Of a stretch of DNA of 64,000 bases, positions 26,827 through 36,708 are shown in pieces. The position numbers and the translations under genes were made by a program. The stretch lies in NCBI RefSeq assembly GCF_016918735.1, contig NZ_JAFFPR010000060.1, positions 372,001 through 436,000 of the forward strand, written 5' to 3'. Position 1 is the stretch's first letter, and every line of letters starts with the position of its first letter. The notes below the pieces were generated by a model. That model saw only the letters and a program-made list of their open reading frames with translations, did no database searches and had not been told where the DNA came from. This DNA comes from Leptospira abararensis. Lineage in GTDB: Bacteria > Spirochaetota > Leptospiria > Leptospirales > Leptospiraceae.

Positions 26827-28187
26827 TGTTTTACCCTCTTTAAGGTAGCATCCAAATCGGATTTGGATTTAGTTTCAGTAATGACACGAAAGATTGGTTC
26901 TGTATTGGAAGGACGTATATGAATCCAAGAATCTGATACATACATCCAAAGTCCGTCTTTCTCTGAAATCACCTTCGGAGAAAATGCAGACTGAAATTTT
27001 TCATAAAGACTTTCTAAAGACATTCCCTTCGCTAAAGGAAAGGATTGTTTGTCCATATAAAGGGAAGGTAATTCATCCAAAAGGGTATCTATTGATTTTC
27101 CCGTTTCAGCCATTAAGTTTAAAATATGAGCAATACCGGACAAAGTGTCCCGACCAAAGGAAGGAATGTTTGGATCAATCACACCACCATTCCCCTCGCC
27201 ACCGAACACTGCCTTGGTTTTCAACATCTCTTCTACCACATTGGCTTCACCCACTTTACTGCGAATGACTTCTGCACCAAATCTTGAACCCACTTCTTCA
27301 TTTAAGAAGGATGTAGAAAGATTCACAACCACTTTGGCTTTTTTCTTAGCTGTAGACAAGGCATTCATTAAAGCCAATGGCAAAGTGTATTCTTCAGAAA
27401 CGGCACCACGTTTGGGAGAAAACAAAACAAGCCTGTCCGCATCAGGATCTAACGCAAAACCAATGTCTGCTTTTGATTTTTTAAAGTAAGGTTCTACCGA
27501 TTTTAATGCCGCTGCGGTTGGTTCTGGCGGTCTAGGAAAAGTTCCATTTGGATTGCAGTTATGAGCTACTACTTTGCAACCTAACATTTGTAAAAATCGA
27601 GGAACGACATAAGAACCGGCACCACCAACAGCATCTACAAACACGGTGAATTTTTTCTTCTTAATTTTGGCGACATTCACACGTTTCAAAACAGAAGATA
27701 AATGGAGATCAATATAGTCTTCTCCAGAATCAATATACCCTTTGGGGGAAATTTGTTCTTTGGGGTAAGAGCCGTTTTGAATGATAGAAAGGAGTTTTTT
27801 ATTTTCCTCAGCAGAGAAAAAAAATCCTTTTTTAGAAATGAATTTAAATGCATTCCAATCCATAGGATTGTGAGAGGCGGAGATCATAATTCCACCATTG
27901 GCTTTAGAAAGATTGACAACCGCTTTGGTGGTCGGTGTAGGAACGAGACCTAACGTTAAAACAGAATTTCCAGAAGCTAACAATGCAGAGGTGAGAAGTG
28001 ATTCTAAATAAGGCCCACTTGGTCTTGAGTCTCGACCAATTACGGCCGTCCCTCCATTCATCATCGAAGCAAATGATTTTGCGAAGGCCAAAGCTTCCTC
28101 TAATCCAAATCCTTGTCCAATTTTACCCCGAACGCCGGAGATGGAAATCATCAGGGAGGACAGATCATACTCTTTCGTAAATTGCAT
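26811..28187 (-). CDS. glmM: Phosphoglucosamine mutase / phosphohexomutase
   Basis: A 458-residue alpha-D-phosphohexomutase. The phosphoserine loop is MISASHNPMDWN, the metal loop DPDADRLVLF, the sugar-binding loop GGEGNGG and the phosphate loop RPSNTEPIFRV. With glmS directly after it (16-base overlap) the likely reaction is glucosamine-6-P to glucosamine-1-P; a phosphoglucomutase or phosphomannomutase role cannot be excluded by motifs alone. It is the first gene of the glmM-glmS-glmU-like run. Confidence 0.92.
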   Translation of the reverse strand: MQFTKEYDLSSLMISISGVRGKIGQGFGLEEALAFAKSFASMMNGGTAVIGRDSRPSGPYLESLLTSALLASGNSVLTLGLVPTPTTKAVVNLSKANGGIMISASHNPMDWNAFKFISKKGFFFSAEENKKLLSIIQNGSYPKEQISPKGYIDSGEDYIDLHLSSVLKRVNVAKIKKKKFTVFVDAVGGAGSYVVPRFLQMLGCKVVAHNCNPNGTFPRPPEPTAAALKSVEPYFKKSKADIGFALDPDADRLVLFSPKRGAVSEEYTLPLALMNALSTAKKKAKVVVNLSTSFLNEEVGSRFGAEVIRSKVGEANVVEEMLKTKAVFGGEGNGGVIDPNIPSFGRDTLSGIAHILNLMAETGKSIDTLLDELPSLYMDKQSFPLAKGMSLESLYEKFQSAFSPKVISEKDGLWMYVSDSWIHIRPSNTEPIFRVITETKSKSDLDATLKRVKQCVES

Positions 28188-28291
28188 ACAATACTATCAA
28201 GGGTCGCGGATTCCCACTGCAAGTCTATCTTTTTGCTTTTCGGAATGTGTCAGTGAAATGGAATAAAAGTGAAGATAAAAGAAAAACGGTT

Positions 28292-28364
28292 TGGGCGATG
28301 ACAGGATTGAACTGCCGACCCGCTGCTTGTAAGGCAGCTGCTCTCCCAGCTGAGCTAATCGCCC
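28292..28364 (-). tRNA. tRNA-Val (UAC)
   Basis: The minus strand folds into a full cloverleaf of 73 bases: acceptor GGGCGAT/ATCGCCC, D-stem GCTC/GAGC, anticodon stem GCTGC/GCAGC with loop CTTACAA (anticodon UAC, valine), T-stem GGCAG/CTGTC with one wobble and loop TTCAATC, discriminator A. The CCA end is not encoded. It lies between rpsT and glmM and is separated from rpsT by an intrinsic terminator. Confidence 0.95.
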
Positions 28365-28416
28365 GTTGTAATGACCAGTGAACCGGAGTGGAGATTTTTG
28401 TAAATAAGATTTAGAA

Positions 28417-28441
28417 ATAAAAAAGGCCACCATTGGTGGCC
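28417..28441 (-). terminator. Intrinsic terminator after rpsT
   Basis: On the minus strand GGCCACC-AAT-GGTGGCC forms a 7-bp GC-rich stem followed by TTTTTTATTT. It lies 26 bases past the rpsT stop codon and before the tRNA, so most rpsT transcripts should end here. Confidence 0.85.
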
Positions 28442-28467
28442 TCATTCCTTCTAGCTAAAAGCGAGTG

Positions 28468-28743
28468 TTAGGCGGCTTTTGTCTCGATGGAGTTGATACG
28501 AAGTGCCATACGTGATTTTTTACGATCTGCATTTTTCTTATGAATCAGTTTTGTTTTTGCTGCTCTGTCTAACTTGGATGCAAGTTTTGAGAATACAGTA
28601 AGTGCTTCCGGTTTGTCTCCAGCTTTAATTGCTTTGAGAAGAAGGCGAGCATAAGTGCGCAACTCAGTGCGGTCCTCACCATTTCGCTCTTTTCTACGAG
28701 CAGTTCTACGAATGTCTTTTTTAGATGATTTTAAATTAGCCAA
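28468..28743 (-). CDS. rpsT: 30S ribosomal protein S20
   Basis: A 91-residue, strongly basic protein beginning MANLKSSKKDIRRTARRKER and ending with the INSIETKAA tail, matching S20. S20 binds 16S rRNA early in 30S assembly. The start codon is TTG (28741-28743) and no in-frame ATG exists between it and the upstream region. E. coli rpsT also starts with UUG, which is tied to its autogenous control. A minus-strand AGGGG sits seven bases upstream. It is a single-gene unit ended by a clear terminator. Confidence 0.97.
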   Translation of the reverse strand: MANLKSSKKDIRRTARRKERNGEDRTELRTYARLLLKAIKAGDKPEALTVFSKLASKLDRAAKTKLIHKKNADRKKSRMALRINSIETKAA

Positions 28744-28750
28744 GGAATGT

Positions 28751-28755
28751 CCCCT
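28751..28755 (-). promoter_or_regulatory. Ribosome binding site of rpsT
   Basis: Minus-strand AGGGG, seven bases ahead of the TTG start of rpsT. It supports TTG as the real initiation codon. Confidence 0.55.
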
Positions 28756-28864
28756 ACGAGGAATTTTTACTTATCTTTTGAGTACCACTCTGCCGGTCAA
28801 GGCGAAAGAGAAAAAAATAGGAGCCAAAGTAAGGGTCCAAAACCTCTCTTTTTAGGAGACCACT

Positions 28865-29149
28865 ATGTTCCCCATACTCATTTGGATCGATTCTGAACTC
28901 TACGAAATCCTGAAACAGAGACATTTGGATCTGGGCCTTGTCACAAAAATGGCTATATTATCCCTAAAAGTAGAAGGAATGGAACCAGGAACCTTCGAGA
29001 AACGCGAATCTGGTCATTACGAACGTATGGAACTCAGCAGATATGATTTTTTTACCTTAAGCTTAATTTCTCGGGAGAAGGAAGTTGACCCGAACGTATT
29101 ACTCTCATATGCTTTCACAGAAGCTTTGTTGGAAATTTTAAGACTGTGA
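28865..29149 (+). CDS. Conserved-looking small hypothetical protein, 94 aa
   Basis: A 94-residue soluble alpha/beta protein with no signal peptide or membrane segment. An AGGAGA-like site (ttaggagacc) lies about seven bases before the ATG. It opens a plus-strand run in which three genes overlap by four bases at each joint and a thiolase-like gene follows 15 bases later. I recognise no domain. The C-terminal helix (LLSYAFTEALLEIL) suggests an oligomerisation surface. Confidence 0.68.
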   Translation: MFPILIWIDSELYEILKQRHLDLGLVTKMAILSLKVEGMEPGTFEKRESGHYERMELSRYDFFTLSLISREKEVDPNVLLSYAFTEALLEILRL

Positions 29150-30273
29150 CTCCTGAAAAATCAAAATATCATTATATAAAAATTGAGTCTATTTCCGAAA
29201 TTGATCCCATTAAATTATCAATTTCCCAAATCCAACAGAGATATATCGATAAAGATAACAACCGTTATGCCCTAAGGTTTAACAAAGATACACGTAGAAT
29301 TGAGATCTTAAAACTAGTAGGAAATCATTTCGAATTAGTTCCTCATTCTCTGGCACAAACAACTGCGGAAGATTCGAAACCATCGCAAGTACAAACACAA
29401 CAAAATTCCCCTCTTGTTACATCCATCTCAGAAGACCTAAAATCCAATCCCATTTTAGGAAAGTTAGTTGGTAATTTAGTTACCAAACACAATCCACCTG
29501 AAAAACCTACGGAAATTCAAAATGAAAAATTGGGGCCAGCGCCAGAAGAAAACTTAATGCGCGAAGATGTGGACTTAAATATTTTCGAAGGGGAAGATCC
29601 TCCCCCAATGCAAGAAACATTCTCTCATGCAGGTCTACTCAATACTCCCGACTTACCAAGTCCTGCAGAGACCGAAGAAAAAGGAAATGCGGAACCCAAC
29701 TTACAAGCAGGGGAAGAATCAAATGACAAAACTGCCTTTCAACAAATAGAGGACTTTATCAAATTATTGACTACCTATAGGGAGCGAGTCACTGCCATCA
29801 TTCGCAATCTACAATCCTCAAGAATCTTTGAGCTCACTGGTGACCCGTCGGAAAATAAAAACATCGTAGGGAATTTTGCTCGGGAAATGGATGCACAAGT
29901 ATTTGAAGGCATCGACAAAATGGTTGATCTTCACAAAGAAATGACATCCTATCCTCGTCCTATTACGTATTATATTTCGAAAGCACCGGCAGAAAAAAGG
30001 GAAGAAATGAAATTGATTGAATCGGATAAGGAAAAATTAAACAGACTCCATCTGTTTGAAATGCAAAGACTTTCCGATATAATTGTTAAGGACTTCAAAA
30101 AACTGAGTTTGCAATTGCTGAATATTTTAAATCTGAAGAGTGACATTCAGGTCAAACAATTGCAATATGCAAACCAGTTGATGTATGTCGATGCCAAAAA
30201 TGCATCCCTATATTTTGCACAAGATCTGGATAAAACCATCCTTGATATAGAACACTGGAAACAATCGAAATGA
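29146..30273 (+). CDS. Hypothetical protein with disordered acidic centre
   Basis: A 375-residue cytoplasmic protein starting at GTG within the TGA of the preceding gene. Residues 1-65 form a small alpha/beta domain; 66-195 are low-complexity, rich in Pro, Glu, Gln and Asn, and probably disordered; 196-375 are almost wholly helical (for example FIKLLTTYRERVTAIIRNLQ) and may form a coiled bundle. No known family. The layout of a head, a tether and a helical tail suggests an adaptor or scaffold. Confidence 0.68.
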   Translation: MTPEKSKYHYIKIESISEIDPIKLSISQIQQRYIDKDNNRYALRFNKDTRRIEILKLVGNHFELVPHSLAQTTAEDSKPSQVQTQQNSPLVTSISEDLKSNPILGKLVGNLVTKHNPPEKPTEIQNEKLGPAPEENLMREDVDLNIFEGEDPPPMQETFSHAGLLNTPDLPSPAETEEKGNAEPNLQAGEESNDKTAFQQIEDFIKLLTTYRERVTAIIRNLQSSRIFELTGDPSENKNIVGNFAREMDAQVFEGIDKMVDLHKEMTSYPRPITYYISKAPAEKREEMKLIESDKEKLNRLHLFEMQRLSDIIVKDFKKLSLQLLNILNLKSDIQVKQLQYANQLMYVDAKNASLYFAQDLDKTILDIEHWKQSK

Positions 30274-31064
30274 AAGAACTGTCGGAAGCAGAAACAAAAG
30301 CAATATTAGAAAAAATCAGATCGGAATACCAAGAACACGGGAAACTAAATCCCAAAGCCTTCGACCAAACAGGATTCGAACAAAGATATTTACAAGTTCT
30401 CAAACTGCGTGGAAATATCACAAAATTTCTAACTGAAGAAGTCACCTTCCTCGAACAATTAAAATCTAAATTCCAAGAACTAGCCGCAAGAAAAGAAGCT
30501 GCCAAAGCGCAAACTCTGAATCGCATTATGGATGAGTCCATTGAAAAGTTAGCCAATTATAAGAAGGTGGATTTTCATCCACTGGCAAAAGTAGAAACAA
30601 GATATTTCTATGGGGCTATGTTGGATTTTACAGAAACAGAACTTCCAGTTCTCATTCATATCTTCAAGGGAACGCCAGAGTATTCTTTTTTACAAGATGC
30701 AGTGTTACAAGTGGAACGAATTGGAATGACAAGACGTGGCCTTCCTTCTATGAAGATGCAAGAATTTATTAAAACCTTACTTGATGCTAATGGAAACAAT
30801 ATTGTGATTGAGAAGGCATCCCAAAATCTTTTGAAAGATGGTTGTATAGCTTTAAAAAATATCACCGTTGCTGTCCAAGATTTAGTCAGTAAAAACAGAA
30901 TCAATCCTGATATGATTGTTCAAGTCAATGAAAAGGAATATCCGAATGCACATACTTCCTTTGGTGGGAAAAAATTTGGAGAAAGCCTGACTCGAATCAC
31001 TGAACGCTGCAAACAAATCATACAAGATTTTCGAATGAATGCGTTGATGAATATGGAAGGTTGA
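30270..31064 (+). CDS. Hypothetical helical protein, 264 aa
   Basis: A 264-residue cytoplasmic protein whose ATG lies in the TGA of the gene before it. Residues 1-90 are strongly helical and charged (possible coiled coil with the helical tail of the upstream product); 100-264 mix helix and strand. No catalytic motif, signal or membrane segment. Strict coupling of the three genes argues for a stable complex of their products. Confidence 0.68.
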   Translation: MKELSEAETKAILEKIRSEYQEHGKLNPKAFDQTGFEQRYLQVLKLRGNITKFLTEEVTFLEQLKSKFQELAARKEAAKAQTLNRIMDESIEKLANYKKVDFHPLAKVETRYFYGAMLDFTETELPVLIHIFKGTPEYSFLQDAVLQVERIGMTRRGLPSMKMQEFIKTLLDANGNNIVIEKASQNLLKDGCIALKNITVAVQDLVSKNRINPDMIVQVNEKEYPNAHTSFGGKKFGESLTRITERCKQIIQDFRMNALMNMEG

Positions 31065-31079
31065 TTCTAATTTGGCGGT

Positions 31080-32609
31080 ATGGACCCAATTTTACTCGGT
31101 GTCAGCGACACCATCGAATCTGAATTTGATTCGGAAATTTATAAAAACCTTTCTCCTTTAGAAAAATATCATTCCCTACTTTTCCGTTCCGTAGACAAAC
31201 TATTTGGTTTTTTAGGAACGGATCGTTCGTCTATTTCCCCCTACCTAACCGACTTTGTTTCCATCGAAGCCCAGTCCCTAGGTCGCGAAGGGTATGGATT
31301 CACTGTCAAAGATGCAAATGATATGGGTTTTGGTGGCCTTGCATGCCATACTGTAGATTTAGGTGGAGCGAGTGTCGGTGGGGCGATCGGGCAAGCCCAT
31401 ACGATTGTGAAAGCCAATCCTTACGCTGTGGTTCTTGTGGCCGCTGCCGATGTTCCGAAATCCGTATTCAAACAAATATCAGATTTAAAAAGACTCACTG
31501 CGACTGTTTGCCATAAAGATTGGGAAATGCCTTATGGGGCCACACTCATTGGACTCTACTCTCTGTTATGTGAACGAATGATGTTTGATACCGGAGTGAC
31601 TAGTGAAGATTTAGAAGAAATCACAAAACACTTTCGAAGTTTGGCCGAAACCAATCCGCGGGCCTTCCAATACCAAAAACCAATCACGGATAAACAATTA
31701 CAAAAACCACTTTCTGGTGTGTATAGCACTCCTATGATTGCGATTGTGACTGATCACGGATTTGCCACACTCATCACATCCGAATTCATGAAACAGAAGT
31801 TAATTGATAACAAGATCATCAAAAAAGATGCTTCGCATATTTATTTGGTGGGGTCTGGGCAAAGTGCCCATGCCGAATACTTCATCCAAAAGAAAGATTT
31901 AAAAAGCCCTGCTGCCCTTGCTTGTGAAAGAGCAGTGGCATCATCCGGACTCAAACGATCGGACATTGAATACGCTTGGATTTATGATTGTTTTACAGGA
32001 ATGATCATCCATGAAGCAGGATTGTATTTTGGTGTATCCCCAAAAGATACGGCCACATCCCTTCGCAAAGGCAAAATCTCCAATGGAACAAGAGAGATTC
32101 CTATCAATTTAAGCGGGGGGATTTTGAACTACCAAGCAGCCATGGCTCTGTCCGGTGCCACTGGTCTCATTGACATTGCAAGCCAATATGGATTGGCCGT
32201 AGATCCCATTCCAGAAAAACTTCCTACTCCACCTAATGTGAGTTTATTGGGAGGAAACGGAGGGATTGATAGCATCAACACTGTCGTTTTATTTGCCAAA
32301 GACAAACAAGAATCTGCGACCAGAGAACCTATGGCTTTACAACCATTAGAAGTGAATGTACCAAGTCCAAAAATGGGAGAAACGGCCACCATCCTCACGG
32401 TAAGTACTATCTATTTCAATCCTGGTGGAGAAAAAAAACCACCTTACCTAATTGTTTGTTCTAAAAAAGAAAATGGAGAGATGGTTCTCACCAATCTATT
32501 TGCTAAAGACGGAACTGAGATTGTATCCAAAGAGGGATTAGAACTTGGGAAATCGAAAGTGGAGTTCCAAAAGAAGGATGGAAAAATCCAAGCAGTTTTA
32601 CTAGGTTAA
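31080..32609 (+). CDS. SCP2-type thiolase-like protein with C-terminal OB-like domain
   Basis: A 509-residue protein. Residues 1-410 follow the lipid-transfer/SCP2 thiolase pattern ([41 protein letters not shown]). The GHP histidine motif is missing ([11 protein letters not shown]) and the C-terminal C-x-G-x-G appears as SLLGGNGG. Residues 425-509 ([36 protein letters not shown]) resemble the OB-fold part of DUF35/ChsH2-type proteins, without the zinc ribbon. In actinobacteria Ltp2 with a DUF35 partner acts as a retro-aldolase in side-chain breakdown, so a non-thiolytic role is possible. It overlaps convergent pheS by four bases. Confidence 0.75.
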   Translation: MDPILLGVSDTIESEFDSEIYKNLSPLEKYHSLLFRSVDKLFGFLGTDRSSISPYLTDFVSIEAQSLGREGYGFTVKDANDMGFGGLACHTVDLGGASVGGAIGQAHTIVKANPYAVVLVAAADVPKSVFKQISDLKRLTATVCHKDWEMPYGATLIGLYSLLCERMMFDTGVTSEDLEEITKHFRSLAETNPRAFQYQKPITDKQLQKPLSGVYSTPMIAIVTDHGFATLITSEFMKQKLIDNKIIKKDASHIYLVGSGQSAHAEYFIQKKDLKSPAALACERAVASSGLKRSDIEYAWIYDCFTGMIIHEAGLYFGVSPKDTATSLRKGKISNGTREIPINLSGGILNYQAAMALSGATGLIDIASQYGLAVDPIPEKLPTPPNVSLLGGNGGIDSINTVVLFAKDKQESATREPMALQPLEVNVPSPKMGETATILTVSTIYFNPGGEKKPPYLIVCSKKENGEMVLTNLFAKDGTEIVSKEGLELGKSKVEFQKKDGKIQAVLLG

Positions 32610-33631
32610 AACTGCTTTAAAAACCGTAGATTCCCTGATTGGAAATACCGGATGTCATGGATTCCGTAACGCATCATGACAAGCCGGTCCAGTCCAAGAC
32701 CAAAAGCAAAACCCGTCCATTTTTTGGAATCAAGCCCAGCCGATTCTAATACGTTTGGATGTACGAGACCACATGGCAATAGTTCGAGCCATCCCGAATG
32801 TTTGCAAACACTACAACCATCTCCATTACAAACCAAACAGTTGATATCAAGTTCAAATCCAGGTTCCACAAAAGGAAAGTAACCAGGCCTTAGTCTTGTT
32901 TTGATTTCTTTACGAAACACACGAGAAAGAAGTGTCTCCATGGTATAAATCAAATGAGCCACAGAAATGTTTTCTCCCACCACCATCCCTTCTACTTGGT
33001 AGAAAGTATTTTCATGAGAGGCGTCCACTTCTTCATAACGAAATACTCGACCAGGAGCAATAATACGAAACGGAGGTTTTAATTTGCGAAGAGCACGCAC
33101 TTGGATGGCAGAAGTATGAGTTCGCAGTAAGTTTCCATCTTCTGTGTAAAAGGTATCTTGCATGTCACGTGCTGGATGGTCTTCGGTAAAATTTAAGGCA
33201 CCAAAATTGTTCTCATCGGTTTCTACTTCTGGCCCATCCATGACTGAAAACCCCATGGAGGTAAAGATATCTTCGATTTCGTATTGGATTTGCGAGATGG
33301 GATGTAGGCTCCCTCTTTCTTTAGAAGCGAGTGGACGCAAACTATCAAAAAATTCTTGGCCCAATTGATTTTCATAAAAACTTTCTTTTAAGGAAGAACG
33401 TTTGGATTCAACAAAACTCTCGAGCAGGTTTTGTGCTTCGTTTGCTTGTTTTCCCACTGTTTTTTTCTCTTCTACCGAAAGGGAAGCAAGACCTTTTAAT
33501 ACAGAAGTGAGTTTCCCTTTTTTTCCGAGGAACTGGTTTTTAAAAGCATCCAATTCTTGTTCCGATGTTGCAGATGATAAAACAGACTCAGCCTCTTTGA
33601 CTAATGATTCGATTTCTTGGGATAGGCTCAT
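32606..33631 (-). CDS. pheS: Phenylalanyl-tRNA synthetase alpha subunit
   Basis: A 341-residue class II synthetase alpha chain. The N-terminal coiled coil (about 1-90) binds tRNA; the catalytic core shows [39 protein letters not shown] and the final [14 protein letters not shown] motif 3. Together with PheT it charges tRNA-Phe. PheT is not encoded downstream as is usual, because the neighbouring gene is convergent; pheT must lie elsewhere. The start overlaps mpl by four bases, so pheS ends the long ABC-mpl run. Confidence 0.96.
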   Translation of the reverse strand: MSLSQEIESLVKEAESVLSSATSEQELDAFKNQFLGKKGKLTSVLKGLASLSVEEKKTVGKQANEAQNLLESFVESKRSSLKESFYENQLGQEFFDSLRPLASKERGSLHPISQIQYEIEDIFTSMGFSVMDGPEVETDENNFGALNFTEDHPARDMQDTFYTEDGNLLRTHTSAIQVRALRKLKPPFRIIAPGRVFRYEEVDASHENTFYQVEGMVVGENISVAHLIYTMETLLSRVFRKEIKTRLRPGYFPFVEPGFELDINCLVCNGDGCSVCKHSGWLELLPCGLVHPNVLESAGLDSKKWTGFAFGLGLDRLVMMRYGIHDIRYFQSGNLRFLKQF

Positions 33632-35022
33632 ACAGTTTCTCGCAATTCGATTAAGGATTTTAATTCAGGATAAATTCCACCAAAGGCACCATTCGACATC
33701 GCAAGGAGGATGACTTTTTCTTTTTGGAATTTTGGTAGAATCTTTTTTAAGAGAGTAGGAATTTCTTTTGGATCTTTTGCATACAATGCATCTTTCTTAG
33801 TATGTTTTGTAATGTCCTTCACCAATTTTTTGACATTCAAACGAAGGGATTTGTTTACCTTGTCCACTTGGTACACTTCGGTAACAATACTTACATCACT
33901 CCCTTTAAAACATTTGGCAAAATCATCTTGGAATACATTTCTATGCGAAGTAGCACTTCTTGGTTCAAAGAGGGAAATGATTTTATAACCAGGATAGGCT
34001 TCCTTATGGGCTTTGATGGTCTCTTGGATGGCAACAGGATGGTGGGCAAAGTCTTCGACAAGTAAACTATTCTCTGAGACAAAAAGATTTTCTTGTCTAC
34101 GTTTCACGCCAGGAAAAGTAACAACGGCTTCTAAAATTTCTTTTCTTTTTTGAGGAGCAATTTCCAAACAAATTCGGACTGCCACTTCCACATTGCGATA
34201 GTTATGTGCACCAATGAGAGATGGTTTTAATTTGGCCTTGGTCCTAATTTCAGACAAAACACCTTTTTCGTATTTAAAAATGGAATTTTTATCCCCTAAA
34301 TCAAAGGATTCTACGGGCGCGTGTTTGTAATCTTTGGTAATCTCTACTAGGTTTTTGGAGCCCTTCCAATAAAAAACCTTACCGCGACTGGGAACCAAAT
34401 TTAACAGACGTTTGAACATAGTTTTGATGGCATTTAAATCGGCAAAAATATCAGCATGGTCAAAATCGAGAGCATTCATCGCTAAGTAATAGGGTCTGTA
34501 GTGTAAAAACTTAGAACTTTTATCAAAGAAAGCAGAATCATATTCATCCCCTTCAATAACAAAATAATCCCCTTCCCCAATCGCAAATCCAGGATACCCA
34601 TCCTTTCGGATTCCACCCACAAAGAGGCCGGGTTTTAACCCAATGAATTCCAAAATCCAGTGGGTTAAAAAAGTAGTAGTGGTTTTGCCATGGGTGCCGG
34701 AGATCACGATTGGTTTTTTGTTTTTTAGAAAAAAAGTTCCAATCGCCTGCGCCATACTCATGTATTCCATTCCGGTATTCAGAACTTCTTCTACCTCAGG
34801 ATTTCCACGAGAGATTGCATTTCCAATGATGACTAAATCAGAACCTTTTACATTTTCTTTACGATAACCAGATTTAGGTGATAGACCCCACTCCACCAAT
34901 TTATCAGACATAGGTGGATATAGATTTTGATCTGAACCTGATACATCATGACCTAAATTTTTCAGCATATAAGCCAAATTGCCCATAGCAATCCCACCAA
35001 TGCCGACCATAAAGATTTTCAA
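33628..35022 (-). CDS. mpl: UDP-N-acetylmuramate:tripeptide ligase Mpl
   Basis: A 464-residue Mur ligase. The N-terminal [17 protein letters not shown]ossmann motif, ATP loop [10 protein letters not shown] (108-117) and the ligase motif FAHHP near the C-terminal domain all fit Mpl, and the opening matches Mpl better than MurC. Mpl attaches recycled L-Ala-gamma-D-Glu-meso-Dap to UDP-MurNAc, saving peptide from turned-over peptidoglycan. It overlaps both the Yip1-like and the pheS genes by four bases. Confidence 0.88.
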   Translation of the reverse strand: MKIFMVGIGGIAMGNLAYMLKNLGHDVSGSDQNLYPPMSDKLVEWGLSPKSGYRKENVKGSDLVIIGNAISRGNPEVEEVLNTGMEYMSMAQAIGTFFLKNKKPIVISGTHGKTTTTFLTHWILEFIGLKPGLFVGGIRKDGYPGFAIGEGDYFVIEGDEYDSAFFDKSSKFLHYRPYYLAMNALDFDHADIFADLNAIKTMFKRLLNLVPSRGKVFYWKGSKNLVEITKDYKHAPVESFDLGDKNSIFKYEKGVLSEIRTKAKLKPSLIGAHNYRNVEVAVRICLEIAPQKRKEILEAVVTFPGVKRRQENLFVSENSLLVEDFAHHPVAIQETIKAHKEAYPGYKIISLFEPRSATSHRNVFQDDFAKCFKGSDVSIVTEVYQVDKVNKSLRLNVKKLVKDITKHTKKDALYAKDPKEIPTLLKKILPKFQKEKVILLAMSNGAFGGIYPELKSLIELRETV

Positions 35023-35675
35023 AAGAGTACCGTCCTAATTAGGTTGTAGACAAGTAAAGGAACAGAAATGAGAACCAAAAAAAACAAAACTACCTTCATA
35101 AGGAAAAACAAAAAATCAAATGAGGACCATTCTCTTCTGTGAGATAAATAATAATAAGCTAAATGTAAAGAATAGAGAAATCCAACACCTAACATTGCCA
35201 AGGGGATGGGAGCCGGAAAAATCCAAAAGATTGCGGTGGATGTAAACGGCAGAAAGGAGATCATAAAGACATGCGGCTCAGGGCCTTCCCAATCTTTGGT
35301 GCGGTCACGCATTTGGTGGTACATCCGAAAACTATCCACAAGCCGGATCACAATATAAAACCCTAAGTAAAAAAAGAATAAAGTCCCCATTCCTTGGGTG
35401 TAGGTAAGTCTTGTTTCTTCATCTACAGTAGAAACTTTGAATATCAGGATTTGGATCAAATTACCAAAAAATTTGGCTAAGGGGGCAAGTAAGATGAGTT
35501 GGAGATGGGCCAACCATAAATCTCGACCACCCAAGTCCGTTTTATGAAAGTAGGATTCAAAGGCGGACATGGGAGAATAGAATAAATCTCGGATCATTTC
35601 CATCCGAGATGCGACTGTAGAAACTTTTTGCACCTTATTGGATTTTCTGGTTGGGACGCTCGTAACGGGAAGCAT
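35019..35675 (-). CDS. Yip1-like polytopic membrane protein
   Basis: A 218-residue integral membrane protein with about five membrane segments. The N-terminal [15 protein letters not shown] motif followed by the hydrophobic core is typical of the bacterial YIP1 family; its function is poorly known. The ATG at 35675 overlaps the DUF4340 gene by 41 bases; ATG 35603 (MEMIRDLF) would leave a 31-base gap and is an equally good start. Its stop overlaps mpl by four bases. A supporting role for the ABC-GldG complex is an inference from operon position. Confidence 0.75.
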   Translation of the reverse strand: MLPVTSVPTRKSNKVQKVSTVASRMEMIRDLFYSPMSAFESYFHKTDLGGRDLWLAHLQLILLAPLAKFFGNLIQILIFKVSTVDEETRLTYTQGMGTLFFFYLGFYIVIRLVDSFRMYHQMRDRTKDWEGPEPHVFMISFLPFTSTAIFWIFPAPIPLAMLGVGFLYSLHLAYYYLSHRREWSSFDFLFFLMKVVLFFLVLISVPLLVYNLIRTVLF

Positions 35676-36708
35676 TTTTCACTTTCATGACAGCATTCAC
35701 CAAATTTTGGAAGCTTTCTTCTTTGATCCAAGTGACAGTCTCGGAAAAATAAGGAATCAGTTCCCGGCGCACAGGCCTCCATTTTCCTGATTCGGTTTCC
35801 CATAATGGGTAAAAGGAGAGACGGTATTTGATTCCTCCCGATTGGACTACATCCAAAACTGCTTCCGGGTTTTCTGCGAGAGAAACTTCGGGAAACTGTG
35901 GTGCGCCCACTTCATCAGAATAAAATTCCACTTTCAAACCTTTGACAACCGACTCCCATTGATTTCCCACATCCGGCGGCAAAACAATCCGTTCGCCTGT
36001 CGTGCGGCTCCAATCATTCACATAAACATTGTATTGGTTTTTTTTTGCTCGGTTTTCTGCCTTTACGGTGACAATTTGACCGGTAAAGGAGAGTTCCTTC
36101 ATATAACCATCGTTAAAGGTTACGTACATTTTTTCGCGGAAATTTGTAGAGGGAGTACGAAACTTTTCGATCAAATAGTTATAGGGAGCGATGATTTCTT
36201 CATGAACCAAAACAGACACACGACCTTCATCGGATCCAATTTTTTTACCAAAAAACAATTGTTTGTCTTTAGAAAATTCAAATGTAGGTCCATTCTCATC
36301 TGATAGAGATAAGGAGGGAGAATTTTCTCCTAAACAGTAGGACTTTTGAATATCTTCTGATGTCTTCTCGATCAGTTTTGTTTTGAGAACACTGAGTTCC
36401 GAAAAACTATTTTTAACATTATAATTCGCTTCATAAGAATTGGTTTTTCCATTTTTTGTTGAAGTCACCGTATACAATGGGGTTTGGTTCCATCCACGAG
36501 GGATTTTACGAAAGACCATAGTTTCTTCTGCAAACTTTGGCTCCATTGTCCCACACCAATCAGCTTTTGGTGGAATGTATTGAATGGACTTCCAATCTTC
36601 TTTCCAATAATTCGTTTCCGAAATATTTTCAGGATGGTCTTCCATCCAATAAAAAAGTAAAAAAAGTCCGGTAAAGGCTAAAACAACTAAACTAATTTTC
36701 TGTTTCAT
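35635..36708 (-). CDS. DUF4340 domain protein of ABC-GldG cluster
   Basis: A 357-residue protein with one N-terminal membrane anchor (about 5-20) and a large extracytoplasmic beta-rich domain. DUF4340 proteins are regularly encoded after a GldG-like protein, an ABC permease and an ABC ATPase, exactly the order here. They are thought to be accessory extracytoplasmic parts of that transporter; the substrate is unknown. It overlaps the gldG-like gene by four bases. Confidence 0.82.
   Translation of the reverse strand: MKQKISLVVLAFTGLFLLFYWMEDHPENISETNYWKEDWKSIQYIPPKADWCGTMEPKFAEETMVFRKIPRGWNQTPLYTVTSTKNGKTNSYEANYNVKNSFSELSVLKTKLIEKTSEDIQKSYCLGENSPSLSLSDENGPTFEFSKDKQLFFGKKIGSDEGRVSVLVHEEIIAPYNYLIEKFRTPSTNFREKMYVTFNDGYMKELSFTGQIVTVKAENRAKKNQYNVYVNDWSRTTGERIVLPPDVGNQWESVVKGLKVEFYSDEVGAPQFPEVSLAENPEAVLDVVQSGGIKYRLSFYPLWETESGKWRPVRRELIPYFSETVTWIKEESFQNLVNAVMKVKNASRYERPNQKIQ

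Noticed and set aside
24991..26900. Possible glmS ribozyme
   Set aside because: The glmS start lies inside glmM with a 16-base overlap, which leaves no untranslated leader for a ribozyme.
28197..28445. An 82-codon minus-strand reading frame
   Set aside because: It runs through the tRNA-Val gene and the rpsT terminator and has no protein-like features.
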